Source: Methylovulum psychrotolerans
GTDB lineage: Bacteria > Pseudomonadota > Gammaproteobacteria > Methylococcales > Methylomonadaceae
Length of the DNA stretch: 64,000 bases
NCBI RefSeq assembly: GCF_002923755.1
Contig: NZ_PGFZ01000005.1
Coordinates: forward strand, 188,743-252,742
Reading direction: 5' to 3'
Shown in pieces: positions 55,574 to 63,823 of this stretch. Both the position numbers and the translations under genes were made by a program. Position 1 is the first letter of the stretch. Every line of letters begins with the position of its first letter. The notes beneath the pieces were generated by a model. It was given only the letters and a program-made list of their open reading frames with translations. It had not been told where the DNA came from and searched no databases.

Positions 55574-55903
55574 CCCCGCCTTCAATTGCCGTCCGTTTGT
55601 ATGGGTTTACTATGGCATTTGATTTTTTGAAAATAGGATTTCTGATGGGCGGAATCAGCCGCTTATCCGTCCCTACCACCCTGTTATTTTCCCATTCGCC
55701 AAGGGCGAAAAATAATGCGGTTGCCATGATTAACAACCAAAATACCTAATATCCTCTCAAGCAAGTGCCGTTTTTTGCGCTAATTTCTGTATTGTGCGGT
55801 AAATAGTTAAGTGGTTACTTTTCTGTTTAGCCGCCTAAATCATCCATTTTGGTTAAAAAATCAGCCGAACCGTCCGCAAAAATACCAATATCAGTAATTT
55901 ATA

Positions 55904-55925
55904 TTGACTTGGATTGCCTTATAAT
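55904..55925 (+). promoter_or_regulatory. Candidate promoter within repeat copy 1
   Basis: TTGACT at 55904-55909 and TATAAT at 55920-55925, but only 10 bases apart, too close for a standard sigma-70 promoter. In copy 2 the same elements (59867-59872 and 59888-59893) are 15 bases apart. The -10 element is well conserved in both. Confidence 0.35.
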
Positions 55926-56243
55926 CTTAAGGCAGGCATGGACAATTATACAAAAGACCAGAATGTTGCGGATAAATAAACTAAGTTTTTGAATGCCAGA
56001 GAAAATCGGGTTGAAAGTAACGCGGTGGCGGTTGCAGCACGGCAAAATATCGGCAATTGTGAAACGGCACAAAATGTCGATTTTCAACGCACGATTGGCT
56101 TAGATCAAAGCCACATTTTTGTAGGAACAATGGCATGTAATCAACTCATGTTAAATGCTAATATTTTCTGGCATTAAGATAACATCCCCCAAATTCATAG
56201 TTGATTTGACCGCCAACAACAGAACGTGCAACGAGGAAACAAA

Positions 56244-56303
56244 ATGAAAAACCAGCCGCTTGCCCTCCTAATTTTAATGCTGCCCAAAGGTACGGCTCCA
56301 TGA
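56244..56303 (+). CDS. Conserved 19-residue mini-ORF / leader peptide, copy 1
   Basis: MKNQPLALLILMLPKGTAP, stop TGA overlapping the ATG of the next gene (ATGA at 56300). The same peptide occurs in repeat copy 2 with one residue changed (I10T); the other differences are silent. Preceded by GAGGAAACAAA (good RBS). The overlap suggests it drives or regulates translation of the exported protein. Confidence 0.5.
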   Translation: MKNQPLALLILMLPKGTAP

Positions 56304-57205
56304 AGCACCTGAACCCCTTATTTTTTGCTACCGCCCGGCAAAACGAACACAAAAAAACACTTAACCCTTTAATTTTAATTAAAGGCATTTCTGTTTTATT
56401 GGTTTTCATAGGATTTGCCGCACGCGCTGAGAACCTGCCTAAACCCCTTTTTAAACTGACCCAAGGCCAAGGCACGGAAGTCTGCGAAGCCTATCTGCAA
56501 CGGCTGAACGCCACCGAATTTCTCAACAATGACCCAACTCAAGGCCGAGTGAGCGAGCCGCTGCTTAAAGGTTTTGCCGACCTTAAGCCCGTGCCGCTCA
56601 CCGCAGAGGAAATACAGCGCGTCCAATATAAAACGCTGAGCTTTGAACGCTTTCAGGATCAATATCTTTTTGAGAAATTTTCCAAAAAATGGGATGAGGC
56701 TTGGGGACGACAAAGCAGCTTGTTTGGACATGGCCTTATAGAATTTCCATCAAATACCTTGGAGGCCATCAACAAAGACATCGTCGCCAACCAAAAAACG
56801 CCTTTTGTCCGCTATCAAGTGCAACTGGATATGGACAACGATGGGATTGCCGGTGATGTCGTCATCAAAAATAACCGGGGCGTGTACATAGTCGATTATC
56901 TGCTGCAACATATCGACGAAGAGCGGATGAAGCGGATATTCGCAGATCAGGACGCATTAGACTGGCCGACGATGTACCAATTTCCCAGCTTGGCGTTCCC
57001 GATCACGGTTTTTGGTTACAACAACAAATACTATTTCGATGGGTTTTTTAATAATTTAGATTTTCAACAACGGGGTTCGCTCGGGATAGCCCATTATCTG
57101 CAACGCCCCTATTTGTTAGGGGTTTTTATCCACGAACGTCAGCAAACCCATCGGATTTGTGAGTACGAATGGGTAAATACTGCCCAAATCATCTACCGGA
57201 AATAA
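56300..57205 (+). CDS. Exported protein of unknown function
   Basis: 301 residues from the ATG at 56300 overlapping the mini-ORF stop. Basic N-terminus, then a hydrophobic segment GISVLLVFIGFAARAEN with a likely cleavage after ARA. Mature part mixed alpha/beta with VQLDMDNDGIAGDVVIKNN, an EF-hand-like calcium loop (DMDNDGIAGD). Two Cys (EVCEAYL, HRICEYE) may form a disulfide. No known family recognised. The next gene begins 5 bases after its stop, so both are one unit. Confidence 0.65.
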   Translation: MKHLNPLFFATARQNEHKKTLNPLILIKGISVLLVFIGFAARAENLPKPLFKLTQGQGTEVCEAYLQRLNATEFLNNDPTQGRVSEPLLKGFADLKPVPLTAEEIQRVQYKTLSFERFQDQYLFEKFSKKWDEAWGRQSSLFGHGLIEFPSNTLEAINKDIVANQKTPFVRYQVQLDMDNDGIAGDVVIKNNRGVYIVDYLLQHIDEERMKRIFADQDALDWPTMYQFPSLAFPITVFGYNNKYYFDGFFNNLDFQQRGSLGIAHYLQRPYLLGVFIHERQQTHRICEYEWVNTAQIIYRK

Positions 57206-57210
57206 AAGCT

Positions 57211-57747
57211 ATGGTCGACAGCATATTTAAAAAAATAGGGTTTTTACTGTTTATGGTTGTTATCGGCAGCAATTCAGCCGCCGCTTTATCCGCAGACCTT
57301 CCGATCATAACGCTATCGGTCGGTTTGCCGCCCTACCCATTACCAATAACTGAAGTACCAATAGCTGACCAATGTGGTTTTTCCTATATCATAAAAATAT
57401 TTGAAAACGGACGTGTCGATTACCAAGGGTTCCATAAAATTAAAGTACCGGGTAAACGCGAATATCAAATGGATAAGGCAACTTTAAAGGCACTGATCAA
57501 AAAATTTCAGGATGCCCATTTTATGGAGGCAGATGAGCGGGTATGGCTTCCTGATATTGTTCGGTCACATTACTTAACGACATATTCAGCCATTCGTTTT
57601 CGTCAAGGCAGCCAAGAAGCCACTGTATTCGATAATTTTCCTTTTCCGAATTTAAAAAGTGACATTATCCGGGCTACAAAAGCAGGGCGTTGGGGAGTCA
57701 ACGAACCTTCACTTTGCATTAACAAAGGGGTGAAGTATAAAAATTAA
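57211..57747 (+). CDS. Exported DUF6438-like protein
   Basis: 178 residues from the ATG at 57211. Signal peptide FLLFMVVIGSNSAAALS; mature part starts PIITLSVGLPPYPLPITEVP and holds FSYIIKIFENGRVDYQGFHK, the ...Y.i.i..dG.v.y.G... strand pattern of DUF6438, followed by ATLKALIKKFQDAHFME. The fold is expected to be a small beta-sheet sensor-like domain. Two further relatives lie at 60268 and 60876. It directly precedes the RTX protease; binding or inhibiting the protease is one guess, without direct support. Confidence 0.65.
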   Translation: MVDSIFKKIGFLLFMVVIGSNSAAALSADLPIITLSVGLPPYPLPITEVPIADQCGFSYIIKIFENGRVDYQGFHKIKVPGKREYQMDKATLKALIKKFQDAHFMEADERVWLPDIVRSHYLTTYSAIRFRQGSQEATVFDNFPFPNLKSDIIRATKAGRWGVNEPSLCINKGVKYKN

Positions 57748-57832
57748 GAACAGTATTTAAAATATCTATATTTAGTTAACAATTTTCTACAAGTAATCGC
57801 TATTTTCTATCATTATTGAGGGGTAAATATTT

Positions 57833-57870
57833 ATGCTTTCTAAAGAACAACTCGAAGCACAAAAAAAATT
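57833..57870 (+). other. Start of the RTX protease with a frameshift at an A8 run
   Basis: GAGGGGTAAATATTT followed by ATG at 57833 is a strong start, reading MLSKEQLEAQKK and then leaving the protease frame at AAAAAAAA (57861-57868), which ends in LCLH and TAA. One extra A, or a -1 slip, would join it to the protease frame: ...QKK then SSLNLNSTTW. Either a phase-variable start, transcriptional slippage or a sequencing error. Confidence 0.6.
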
Positions 57871-59544
57871 GTGTCTTCATTAAATTTGAACTCAACAACA
57901 TGGAATGGTGGGTTTGGCCAGCCTTTAACCATTTCGTTTAGCTTTTTTTCAACGCTTCCAAATTACTATCTAACCGATCCTACAGCAACAGGTTTCTTAA
58001 ACGATGTAATTGATCAAAATACGGTTGAAGCACTCAACCCTGCACAGCAACAGGCATTTTTTAAGGCTTTATTGGCATGGGAATCGGTCGCTAATATTAC
58101 TTTTGAAGATAAAGGAGTTAATAACTCAAGCGCAGCCATTACAGTGGCTGGAGCCTCCTTTAAATGGAGTGCAGAAGAGCAGAGATATTTTTATGCCGCA
58201 ACCCAGCCAATATGGACTAATACAGCAGGTGGCACCCGGTTTGGCGATATGTGGCTAAACACAACCCACGATCCGGGCATTACTAACCAGACGTTAACAA
58301 ATCCAGGACAGGATGGTTATCAAACTATCCTGCATGAGATAGGCCACGCTTTGGGCTTAGATCATCCAAATAATAATCCATACTCTGAAGACGAACTCCA
58401 CACCACCATGTCCTACAACGTGATGGACGGAAAAGTCGGGAACGGCCACGCTTCGCTCCATATTACCCAAGGCGGCGAACAATGGTACCCTTCCGCCCCC
58501 ATGCTTTATGACATCCTCGCCATACAAACGATGTATGGTGTCAATGCGGGCGCCCACTATACTGACGATAACTACGTTTTTTCCAATGATGCCGACAACC
58601 CCGATGTCCAGGCATTATGGGATGCGGGCGGCACGGATACGTTTGATGCTGACAACCAAACCGAAAGCGTCTTCATCAACCTTACCCCCGGCGAGTTCAG
58701 CTCCATTGGCACGGGCGACCGCAATAAGGCTTATATTGCCATCGCCTACCAAGTGGCCGGCCAAGAAAACAACTGGATCGAAAACGCCATCGGCGGCAGC
58801 GGCGACGACACCTTGACGGGTAACAAAGCCGACAATGAGCTGACTGGGGGCAAAGGCAACGACACCCTTGTCGGCGGTGTCGGCAACGACACCTACATTT
58901 ACGCCACAGGCGACGGCACCGACACCATCACCGACCACGAAGGCAACAACCAGATCAAAATCGACGGCACGGTGGTGTCCGGCGAGTTCAAGCCCACCTT
59001 TGACGGCGGCCACGATTACTTCAGTGCGGACAAATCTTACGGCTTGCAACTGTCGGCGGGTGGGACTTACCGCCTGTTAATGCTTGACCCCAACACCCAC
59101 GAATACAAGGCCGCGGCCGACTCCCCCAGCTCGGAACGCGTAAAACTGGTGTTTCCGACCAGCGCCACCTTTATAAACATGAACGGTTCCGATTATAAGA
59201 ACTTTTCCGGCGTGATCGTGCCCGGAGTACCCGCACCCAGGGGCGTGGAGTTTGGCGGGGGCACCAATAAAGATTCTTTCAGGGGCACCGACTACAGCGA
59301 CATCATCGGTACGGGTGACGGCGCAAGCAACGACTCCAACAGCAATTATGTCAACGCCCTCTACGGCAACGACCAAATTAAGGGCGGCACAGGCCACGAT
59401 TACATTATCGCCGGCCCTAATGCGGCTAGCCTCACTTACTCCGATAATGACATCGTCTATGGCGGCGCACAGACCGATGTGCTGCTGGGCGGCAGCGGGG
59501 CGACTGGCTCAGCACGGTTACGTCTTTTTAACCTCCTTCAGTAA
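57871..59544 (+). CDS. Serralysin-like (M10) RTX metalloprotease, frameshifted start
   Basis: 557 residues as read from GTG 57871; the true start is probably ATG 57833 through the A8 run. Zinc-binding HEIGHALGLDHP (His155, Glu156, His159, His165), with TMSYNVMDG as the Met-turn region. From residue ~308 calcium-binding RTX nonapeptides: GGSGDDTLTG, GGKGNDTLVGG, GNDTYIY, then ALYGNDQIKGGTGHDYII. Such proteins leave the cell by type I secretion with an uncleaved C-terminal signal. Here the chain ends abruptly (GSARLRLFNLLQ) just before repeat copy 2, so the secretion signal looks lost or altered. No T1SS genes are nearby. Confidence 0.78.
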   Translation: MSSLNLNSTTWNGGFGQPLTISFSFFSTLPNYYLTDPTATGFLNDVIDQNTVEALNPAQQQAFFKALLAWESVANITFEDKGVNNSSAAITVAGASFKWSAEEQRYFYAATQPIWTNTAGGTRFGDMWLNTTHDPGITNQTLTNPGQDGYQTILHEIGHALGLDHPNNNPYSEDELHTTMSYNVMDGKVGNGHASLHITQGGEQWYPSAPMLYDILAIQTMYGVNAGAHYTDDNYVFSNDADNPDVQALWDAGGTDTFDADNQTESVFINLTPGEFSSIGTGDRNKAYIAIAYQVAGQENNWIENAIGGSGDDTLTGNKADNELTGGKGNDTLVGGVGNDTYIYATGDGTDTITDHEGNNQIKIDGTVVSGEFKPTFDGGHDYFSADKSYGLQLSAGGTYRLLMLDPNTHEYKAAADSPSSERVKLVFPTSATFINMNGSDYKNFSGVIVPGVPAPRGVEFGGGTNKDSFRGTDYSDIIGTGDGASNDSNSNYVNALYGNDQIKGGTGHDYIIAGPNAASLTYSDNDIVYGGAQTDVLLGGSGATGSARLRLFNLLQ

Positions 59545-59548
59545 GTGC

Positions 59549-60281
59549 CCCCGCCTTTAATTATCATCCGTTTGTATGGGTTTGGTATAGTATTTTATTT
59601 TTGAAAATAGGATTTCTGACGGGCGACATCAACCGCTTATTCGCCCCTGCAACCCCGTTATTTTATCATTCGCCAAGGGCGACAAATAATGCGATTGCCA
59701 TGATTAATAACCAAAACGCCTAATATCTTCTCAAGCAAGTGCTGATTTTTGTATTGTTCGGTAACTATTTAAGTGGTTACTTTTCTGTTTCGTCGCCTAA
59801 GTCATTCCTTTTTGGTTGAAAAATCAGCCGATTCATCCGCAAAAATACCAATATCAGTAATTTATATTGACTTGTCTTGGGTTCCCTTATAATCTTAAGG
59901 CAGGCATGGATAATTATACAAAAGACCAGAGCGTCGCAAATAAATAAACTAAGTTTTTGAATGCCAGAGAAAATCGGGTTGAAAGTAACACGGTGGCGGT
60001 TGCAACACGGCAAAATATCGGCAATTGTGAAACGGCACAAATGCCGAATTTCAGCGCATGACTGTCTTAAGTAAAAGCCACGCTTTCGTTGGAACAGCGG
60101 CATATAATCAACTCATGTTAAATGCTAATATTTTCTGGAATTAAGAGAACATCCACTAAAATTCATCGTTGATTTTACCGCCAACAACTGAACTGGCGAC
60201 GATGAAACAAAATGAAAAACCAGCCGCTTGCCCTCCTAACCTTAATGCTGCCCAAAGGTACTGCCCCATGAAAGGCCTGAA
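59549..60281 (+). repeat. ~735-bp duplicated segment, copy 2
   Basis: Second copy of the segment at 55574-56313, directly after the protease stop codon (59542-59544). It ends in the same mini-ORF and ATGA junction, and is followed by a different exported protein. Mostly non-coding; a candidate -35/-10 pair lies at 59867-59872 and 59888-59893. Confidence 0.85.
60212..60271 (+). CDS. Conserved 19-residue mini-ORF / leader peptide, copy 2
   Basis: MKNQPLALLTLMLPKGTAP; same length and overlap (ATGA at 60268) as copy 1 at 56244. Codons 17 and 18 differ only silently from copy 1, which suggests the peptide or its translation is under selection. Confidence 0.5.
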   Translation: MKNQPLALLTLMLPKGTAP

Positions 60282-60840
60282 TCAACATGCGCCCTTAGCG
60301 CCAACTTACCATTTTGTAATCTTAATTTTTCTTAGCATCACCTTGTTTTTATGCCAAAACAGCTTGGCGGACACTAATCCCGCACCTGTTTTTGAATTGA
60401 CGCATACATATGGGGGGAAACCTACTTCCGTCATCAAAATATACCCAGACGGAAAAGTCCATTTTCACCGTAACGAAACTGATTTTGGCCATCTTAATCC
60501 TGCCACTAAAGCTGAAGACCGTTATGCCCAAATGACATCCGAACAGTTGAATGAACTGGTGAATGTATTTTTGTCGCTGCCCTTCGAGTCATCAAAAAAA
60601 CTGGAGCGGGCAAAAGACAGTGCAAGTGTACCTTGGCGTGTTTATATCGCCTATAAAGATAAATTCATTAGCATTACTATTCAAGATACTATTTTTTTTG
60701 AGTTTTTAATAAACCGAATGCGCAAATATGCCAATCTAAAACCATTGCTTTGCGCCAAAAATAAGCAAGATGATTGTAGTGCCAATGTATTTAACATACC
60801 GGACGACCTACAGGGTCTTAAAAACTACATGGAACCATGA
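60268..60840 (+). CDS. Exported DUF6438-like protein, first of a tandem pair
   Basis: 190 residues from the ATG at 60268, overlapping the mini-ORF. Signal segment TYHFVILIFLSITLFLCQNS with LADTNPAPVFEL after it; mature part has IKIYPDGKVHFHRNE and RYAQMTSEQLNELVNVFLSL, the DUF6438-like strand and helix pattern. The next gene shares its signal region almost residue for residue, showing tandem duplication. LCAKNKQDDC near the end may form a disulfide. Function unknown; probably periplasmic. Confidence 0.65.
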   Translation: MKGLNQHAPLAPTYHFVILIFLSITLFLCQNSLADTNPAPVFELTHTYGGKPTSVIKIYPDGKVHFHRNETDFGHLNPATKAEDRYAQMTSEQLNELVNVFLSLPFESSKKLERAKDSASVPWRVYIAYKDKFISITIQDTIFFEFLINRMRKYANLKPLLCAKNKQDDCSANVFNIPDDLQGLKNYMEP

Positions 60841-60875
60841 CACTCACTTTAAACTTACCCTAACAGGAGCAAAAG

Positions 60876-61478
60876 ATGACAACTGTAACCGATGAACAAA
60901 AAAGCCAATTAGTTAAATGGAACTGGTTTTTTACAAGAACGGCAAATATACCCTCAGCACCAACTTACCATTTTGTCATCTTAATTCTGCTTAGTATTAC
61001 CTTGTTTTTATGCCAAAACAGCTTGGCGGACACTAACCCCGCACCTGTTTTTGAATTGAAAAATATTGGGATAAAGCAGGAGCCTAACTATTTCATCACA
61101 ATATACCCGGACGGAAAAATTCATTACCAAGGGTTTAATTCTTTTGTTAATGATGATCGCTATGCTCAGATAACCCACGAACAGCTTGATGCGTTTACGA
61201 TTTATTTTTTCTCACTGCCTTTTGTAGCCTCTAAAAAATATGAGATTAAAAGGGGCTTTGAAAGATGGCATCAAACAATAGACTACAAAGGGGCTTATTC
61301 GCGTATTTATATCGACGATCCAATATTTTTTTATGTGTTAATAAAAAAATTGGATGCGCTAATTCATCTTCAACAGTGGATATGCTTTCCAATCAACCAT
61401 CCTTATTATAACGACCACTGCATGGGAGGAGATATTCCGACAAATCTAGATGACCTAAAAAACTACTATAATCCTTAA
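60876..61478 (+). CDS. Exported DUF6438-like protein, second of the tandem pair
   Basis: 200 residues, ATG behind AACAGGAGCAAAAG (AGGAG). The N-terminus differs for about 25 residues, then APTYHFVILILLSITLFLCQ and NSLADTNPAPVFEL match the gene before. ITIYPDGKIHYQGF is the DUF6438-type core, followed by RYAQITHEQLDAFTIYFFSL. Both end in a shared pattern DDLKNYYNP / DLQGLKNYMEP. The mature halves have drifted much more than the signal part. Confidence 0.65.
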   Translation: MTTVTDEQKSQLVKWNWFFTRTANIPSAPTYHFVILILLSITLFLCQNSLADTNPAPVFELKNIGIKQEPNYFITIYPDGKIHYQGFNSFVNDDRYAQITHEQLDAFTIYFFSLPFVASKKYEIKRGFERWHQTIDYKGAYSRIYIDDPIFFYVLIKKLDALIHLQQWICFPINHPYYNDHCMGGDIPTNLDDLKNYYNP

Positions 61479-61521
61479 TAGCTGATTTTTTCATAACAAT
61501 ATCTGCGCCTGTCCTGTTGTT

Positions 61522-62493
61522 TTATTCTGCTTGTTGTACCACAAACGCATCGCTATAAATGTCTTTTAGCGACGCGCCTTTTATATAGGCCATTCTTTGG
61601 CTATTATTGACCATTTCTGGATGACCGCATAAATACACCCGCCAGCCTTTAAGGTTTTTCTTATCCGCTAAGGCCAGTTCGTGGGCGCGGCCTTGGGCGT
61701 AGCCGGATGCTTGCGGTTCGCCGGATAGGCAGGGTGTGTAATGGAAATGGGCGACGTTGGCGGCCAAGGTATGCAGTTCTTCGGTTAAATACAGGCCGTC
61801 GGGGTCGCGGCTGCCGTGGTATAGGTGGATGTCGCCGCTGTGGCCTTGCGCAAGCGCGTCGTGGATGATACCGTAAAGGGGGGCGAGGCCGCTGCCCGTG
61901 CCGATCAGTAGCAGCGGTTGGGCGGGGTTGTCGGGTAAGTAGTAGCAACTGCCTTGGGCTTGCGATAAGGTCAGCGGGTCGCCAATGGCCAGGCCGTCAT
62001 GCACCCAGTTGCTGAATTGCCCGTGCGGTAAGCGGCGTATATGGAATTCTAGGGTATTGTCTGGGCTAGGCGGGTTGGCGATGGAGTAGCTGCGGGTCAG
62101 GCCGTCGGCGCGTTGTAGGTTGATAAATTGTCCGGCATAAAAATTCAGGCCGTTGGCCTGTACGGTCAGCTGCATAATATCCGGCGCGAGGCGGCGTTTT
62201 TCGGTCACTACGGCGTTAATGCTTTGGCCGTGCTGGTTAGGCAGGGTGATGTGCATGTCTTGTTCGGGATAGCAGCGGCAAGCCAAAAAGTAATTTTGCC
62301 GTTGCAGGGTATCCTTAAGGCCGACTTGTGCTAAGGCGGGCGGTTTGGCATCCAAGCTTTGCATGAGGCAGGATTGGCAAATGCCTTGGCGGCAACTGTA
62401 AGGGATGCGGAGATTGGCTTGTAGCAAACTGTCCAGCAAGAGGGTCTCGCTAGGGCAGGTGAGTTGGCTTGCGCCTAAGGTAATGTGCGGCAT
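61522..62493 (-). CDS. Ferredoxin-FAD-NAD(P)H reductase (2Fe-2S flavoprotein)
   Basis: 323 residues. N-terminal plant-type 2Fe-2S ferredoxin with Cys34, Cys39, Cys42 and Cys72 (SCRQGICQSC ... ACRC), then the FAD domain (GLTRSYSIANPP, the RxYS motif) and the NAD domain (LLLIGTGSGLAPLYGI, VYLCGHPEMV). This layout is shared by CDP-6-deoxyhexose reductases, phenol hydroxylase P5 and soluble methane monooxygenase component C. Which partner it serves cannot be read; a P450, diiron enzyme or the haemoglobin next to it are possible. Single minus-strand gene before the haemoglobin operon end. Confidence 0.88.
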   Translation of the reverse strand: MPHITLGASQLTCPSETLLLDSLLQANLRIPYSCRQGICQSCLMQSLDAKPPALAQVGLKDTLQRQNYFLACRCYPEQDMHITLPNQHGQSINAVVTEKRRLAPDIMQLTVQANGLNFYAGQFINLQRADGLTRSYSIANPPSPDNTLEFHIRRLPHGQFSNWVHDGLAIGDPLTLSQAQGSCYYLPDNPAQPLLLIGTGSGLAPLYGIIHDALAQGHSGDIHLYHGSRDPDGLYLTEELHTLAANVAHFHYTPCLSGEPQASGYAQGRAHELALADKKNLKGWRVYLCGHPEMVNNSQRMAYIKGASLKDIYSDAFVVQQAE

Positions 62494-62572
62494 AGTGGCA
62501 CCTTGTTAAGGGCGGTAAACCGGAACGGGGTTTTAGCCGCCGCTCCGGGGTGGTAGGTGTTAAAGCCAGCGC

Positions 62573-62959
62573 TTATTTGCCCAGTACGTCATTGCGGGTG
62601 GTTTCTGCCAGGGCGGCGACTTGCGCAATCAGGTTTTCAGGGACGTTAAGCTCTTGTAAGGTGGCGGTCAGGTTTTCCATCACCGCGTCAAAATGGCTGT
62701 CATCCAAGCCCATTTTCACCAAGCGGGCATGGGCATCGCGCATGTCTTGTCCGGTGTAGTTATTGGGGCCGCCAAATGCCATCGTTAAAAAGGCTTTTTG
62801 TTTGGCCGCTTGTTGCGCCATGTCGACATTGCTGAAATAGCGGTTGATCCGGTAATCTTCTAGGACTTTGCGGTAAAAAATATCGACGGCGGCATCAACG
62901 GCGGCCGCGCCGCCTAGTTGTTCAAATAACGATACGGGGGCTTCGGTGGTTTCGCTCAT
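62573..62959 (-). CDS. Group 1 truncated haemoglobin
   Basis: 128 residues from the ATG at 62959, which has GAGGAG six bases before it. Two-over-two globin: SLFEQLGGAAAVDAAVDIFY, YFSNVDMAQQAAKQKAFLTM, AFGGPNNYTGQDMRDAH with the proximal His in DAHARL. Binds O2 or NO and may detoxify NO. The reductase gene downstream (79 bases) in the same direction could reduce it. Divergent from a SufR-like regulator gene. Confidence 0.93.
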   Translation of the reverse strand: MSETTEAPVSLFEQLGGAAAVDAAVDIFYRKVLEDYRINRYFSNVDMAQQAAKQKAFLTMAFGGPNNYTGQDMRDAHARLVKMGLDDSHFDAVMENLTATLQELNVPENLIAQVAALAETTRNDVLGK

Positions 62960-63114
62960 AATCATCTCCTCTGGTTTTGTTGTTATTAGTGTCAGTAAGC
63001 GGCTTGGCTTACGGGGGGAAAGTGTATAGCAATGTAAAATCTTATGCAATATTTAACTTGTAAAAGTTTTTTATGGCATAATGAACCCTGCTTACCTAAC
63101 AGGACTAATTACCC
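62960..63114. promoter_or_regulatory. Divergent promoter region between the haemoglobin and SufR-like genes
   Basis: 155 bases. Facing the regulator gene: TTAACT (63053-63058), 18 bases, CATAAT near 63077-63082, a plausible sigma-70 promoter. AACTT-GTAA-AAGTT (63055-63068) is a short palindrome over the -35 region and could be an operator, possibly for the SufR-like protein. Confidence 0.4.
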
Positions 63115-63759
63115 ATGCCACAACACATCAGCCCCCGCCAAGACGAAATCCTCGCCCAGTTACGCGATAATAGGGAGGGCTTAAGCGTCGATAGTTTGGC
63201 GGCACTGCTGGAGATTTCCCGCACCGCCGTACAGCAGCATATTGTGGCTTTAGAGGGCGAGGGCTATATCGGGAAGGTGACTTCGGCTAAGACAGCGGGC
63301 AGGCCCGTGGCTTTATATGGCATTACCGATAAAGGCATTAACCATTTTCCTAAGCAATACGCATGGTTTGCCGGGTTATTGGTGGCGGATTTACAGGAGG
63401 CGATGGGGGAGGAGGCGTTTGCGGCTTATTTGCGGCGCTTGGCCGATAAATTGGTGCGGCAACTGGGCGGGCAGTTTGTCGGCAAATCCCAGGCCGAAAA
63501 GCGGGAACTGTTACAACAGATTATGACGGGTTTGGGTTTTGAGGTGCGGCACAGTCAAGAGGCGGCGACGGGTTTGTCGGTGCTTAAGGCGGTCAATTGT
63601 ATTTATCATGATGTCGCCCAACAGCATCCGGCTCTGTGCGAGTTCGATAAGGCGTTAATGGCGGGGTTATTGGCAACCGATGTGCAGCAGCTTAGCTGTA
63701 TGGCGAAAGGCGATTGTGCCTGCCAATTTAGGTTGGGCGGCTTAGGTGATGGGGGTTAG
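63115..63759 (+). CDS. SufR-like Fe-S sensing transcriptional regulator
   Basis: 214 residues. Winged helix-turn-helix at the start: SVDSLAALLEISRTAVQQHI then EGYIGKVTSAKTAGRPVALY. The C-terminal part carries Cys in NCIYHDVAQQHPALCEF and LSCMAKGDCACQF, the arrangement of cluster ligands in SufR-type repressors, which respond to iron-sulfur or redox state. It is divergent from the truncated haemoglobin gene, so it probably regulates it and perhaps the Fe-S reductase. Confidence 0.82.
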   Translation: MPQHISPRQDEILAQLRDNREGLSVDSLAALLEISRTAVQQHIVALEGEGYIGKVTSAKTAGRPVALYGITDKGINHFPKQYAWFAGLLVADLQEAMGEEAFAAYLRRLADKLVRQLGGQFVGKSQAEKRELLQQIMTGLGFEVRHSQEAATGLSVLKAVNCIYHDVAQQHPALCEFDKALMAGLLATDVQQLSCMAKGDCACQFRLGGLGDGG

Positions 63760-63779
63760 GCTGGGGCAGTGCGGACGGG

Positions 63780-63809
63780 GCTTGGGTGCAAGAAATTTTG
63801 CACCCAAGC
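63780..63809. terminator. Hairpin between the convergent SufR-like and clpX genes
   Basis: GCTTGGGTGCAA (63780-63791) and TTGCACCCAAGC (63798-63809) form a perfect 12-bp stem with a 6-base loop GAAATT. No T tract on either side. Its place between convergent genes fits a shared terminator or RNA end. Confidence 0.6.
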
Positions 63810-63823
63810 ACAGGCGAATCGCC

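Larger units (their letters stand above)
55574..56313 (+). repeat. ~740-bp duplicated segment, copy 1
   Basis: Begins CCCCGCCTTCAATTG and runs to the first codons of the exported protein gene. Copy 2 at 59549-60281 matches along its length with scattered substitutions and small indels. Shared blocks include AATCAGCCG, TACCAATATCAGTAATTTAT, CTTATAATCTTAAGGCAGGC and GAATGCCAGAGAAAATCGGG. It is mostly non-coding and AT-rich, with a candidate promoter near 55904-55925 and a 20-codon mini-ORF at its right end. Confidence 0.85.

Noticed and set aside
55533-55736. 67-codon minus-strand frame at the left edge of repeat copy 1
   Set aside because: The same stretch in copy 2 is interrupted by stops, so it is not conserved as a protein.
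55899-56087. Minus-strand frames in both copies of the large repeat (also 59777-60103)
   Set aside because: The common part IADILPCCNRHRVTFNPIFS is shared only because the DNA is duplicated; frame ends and starts differ and no RBS is seen.
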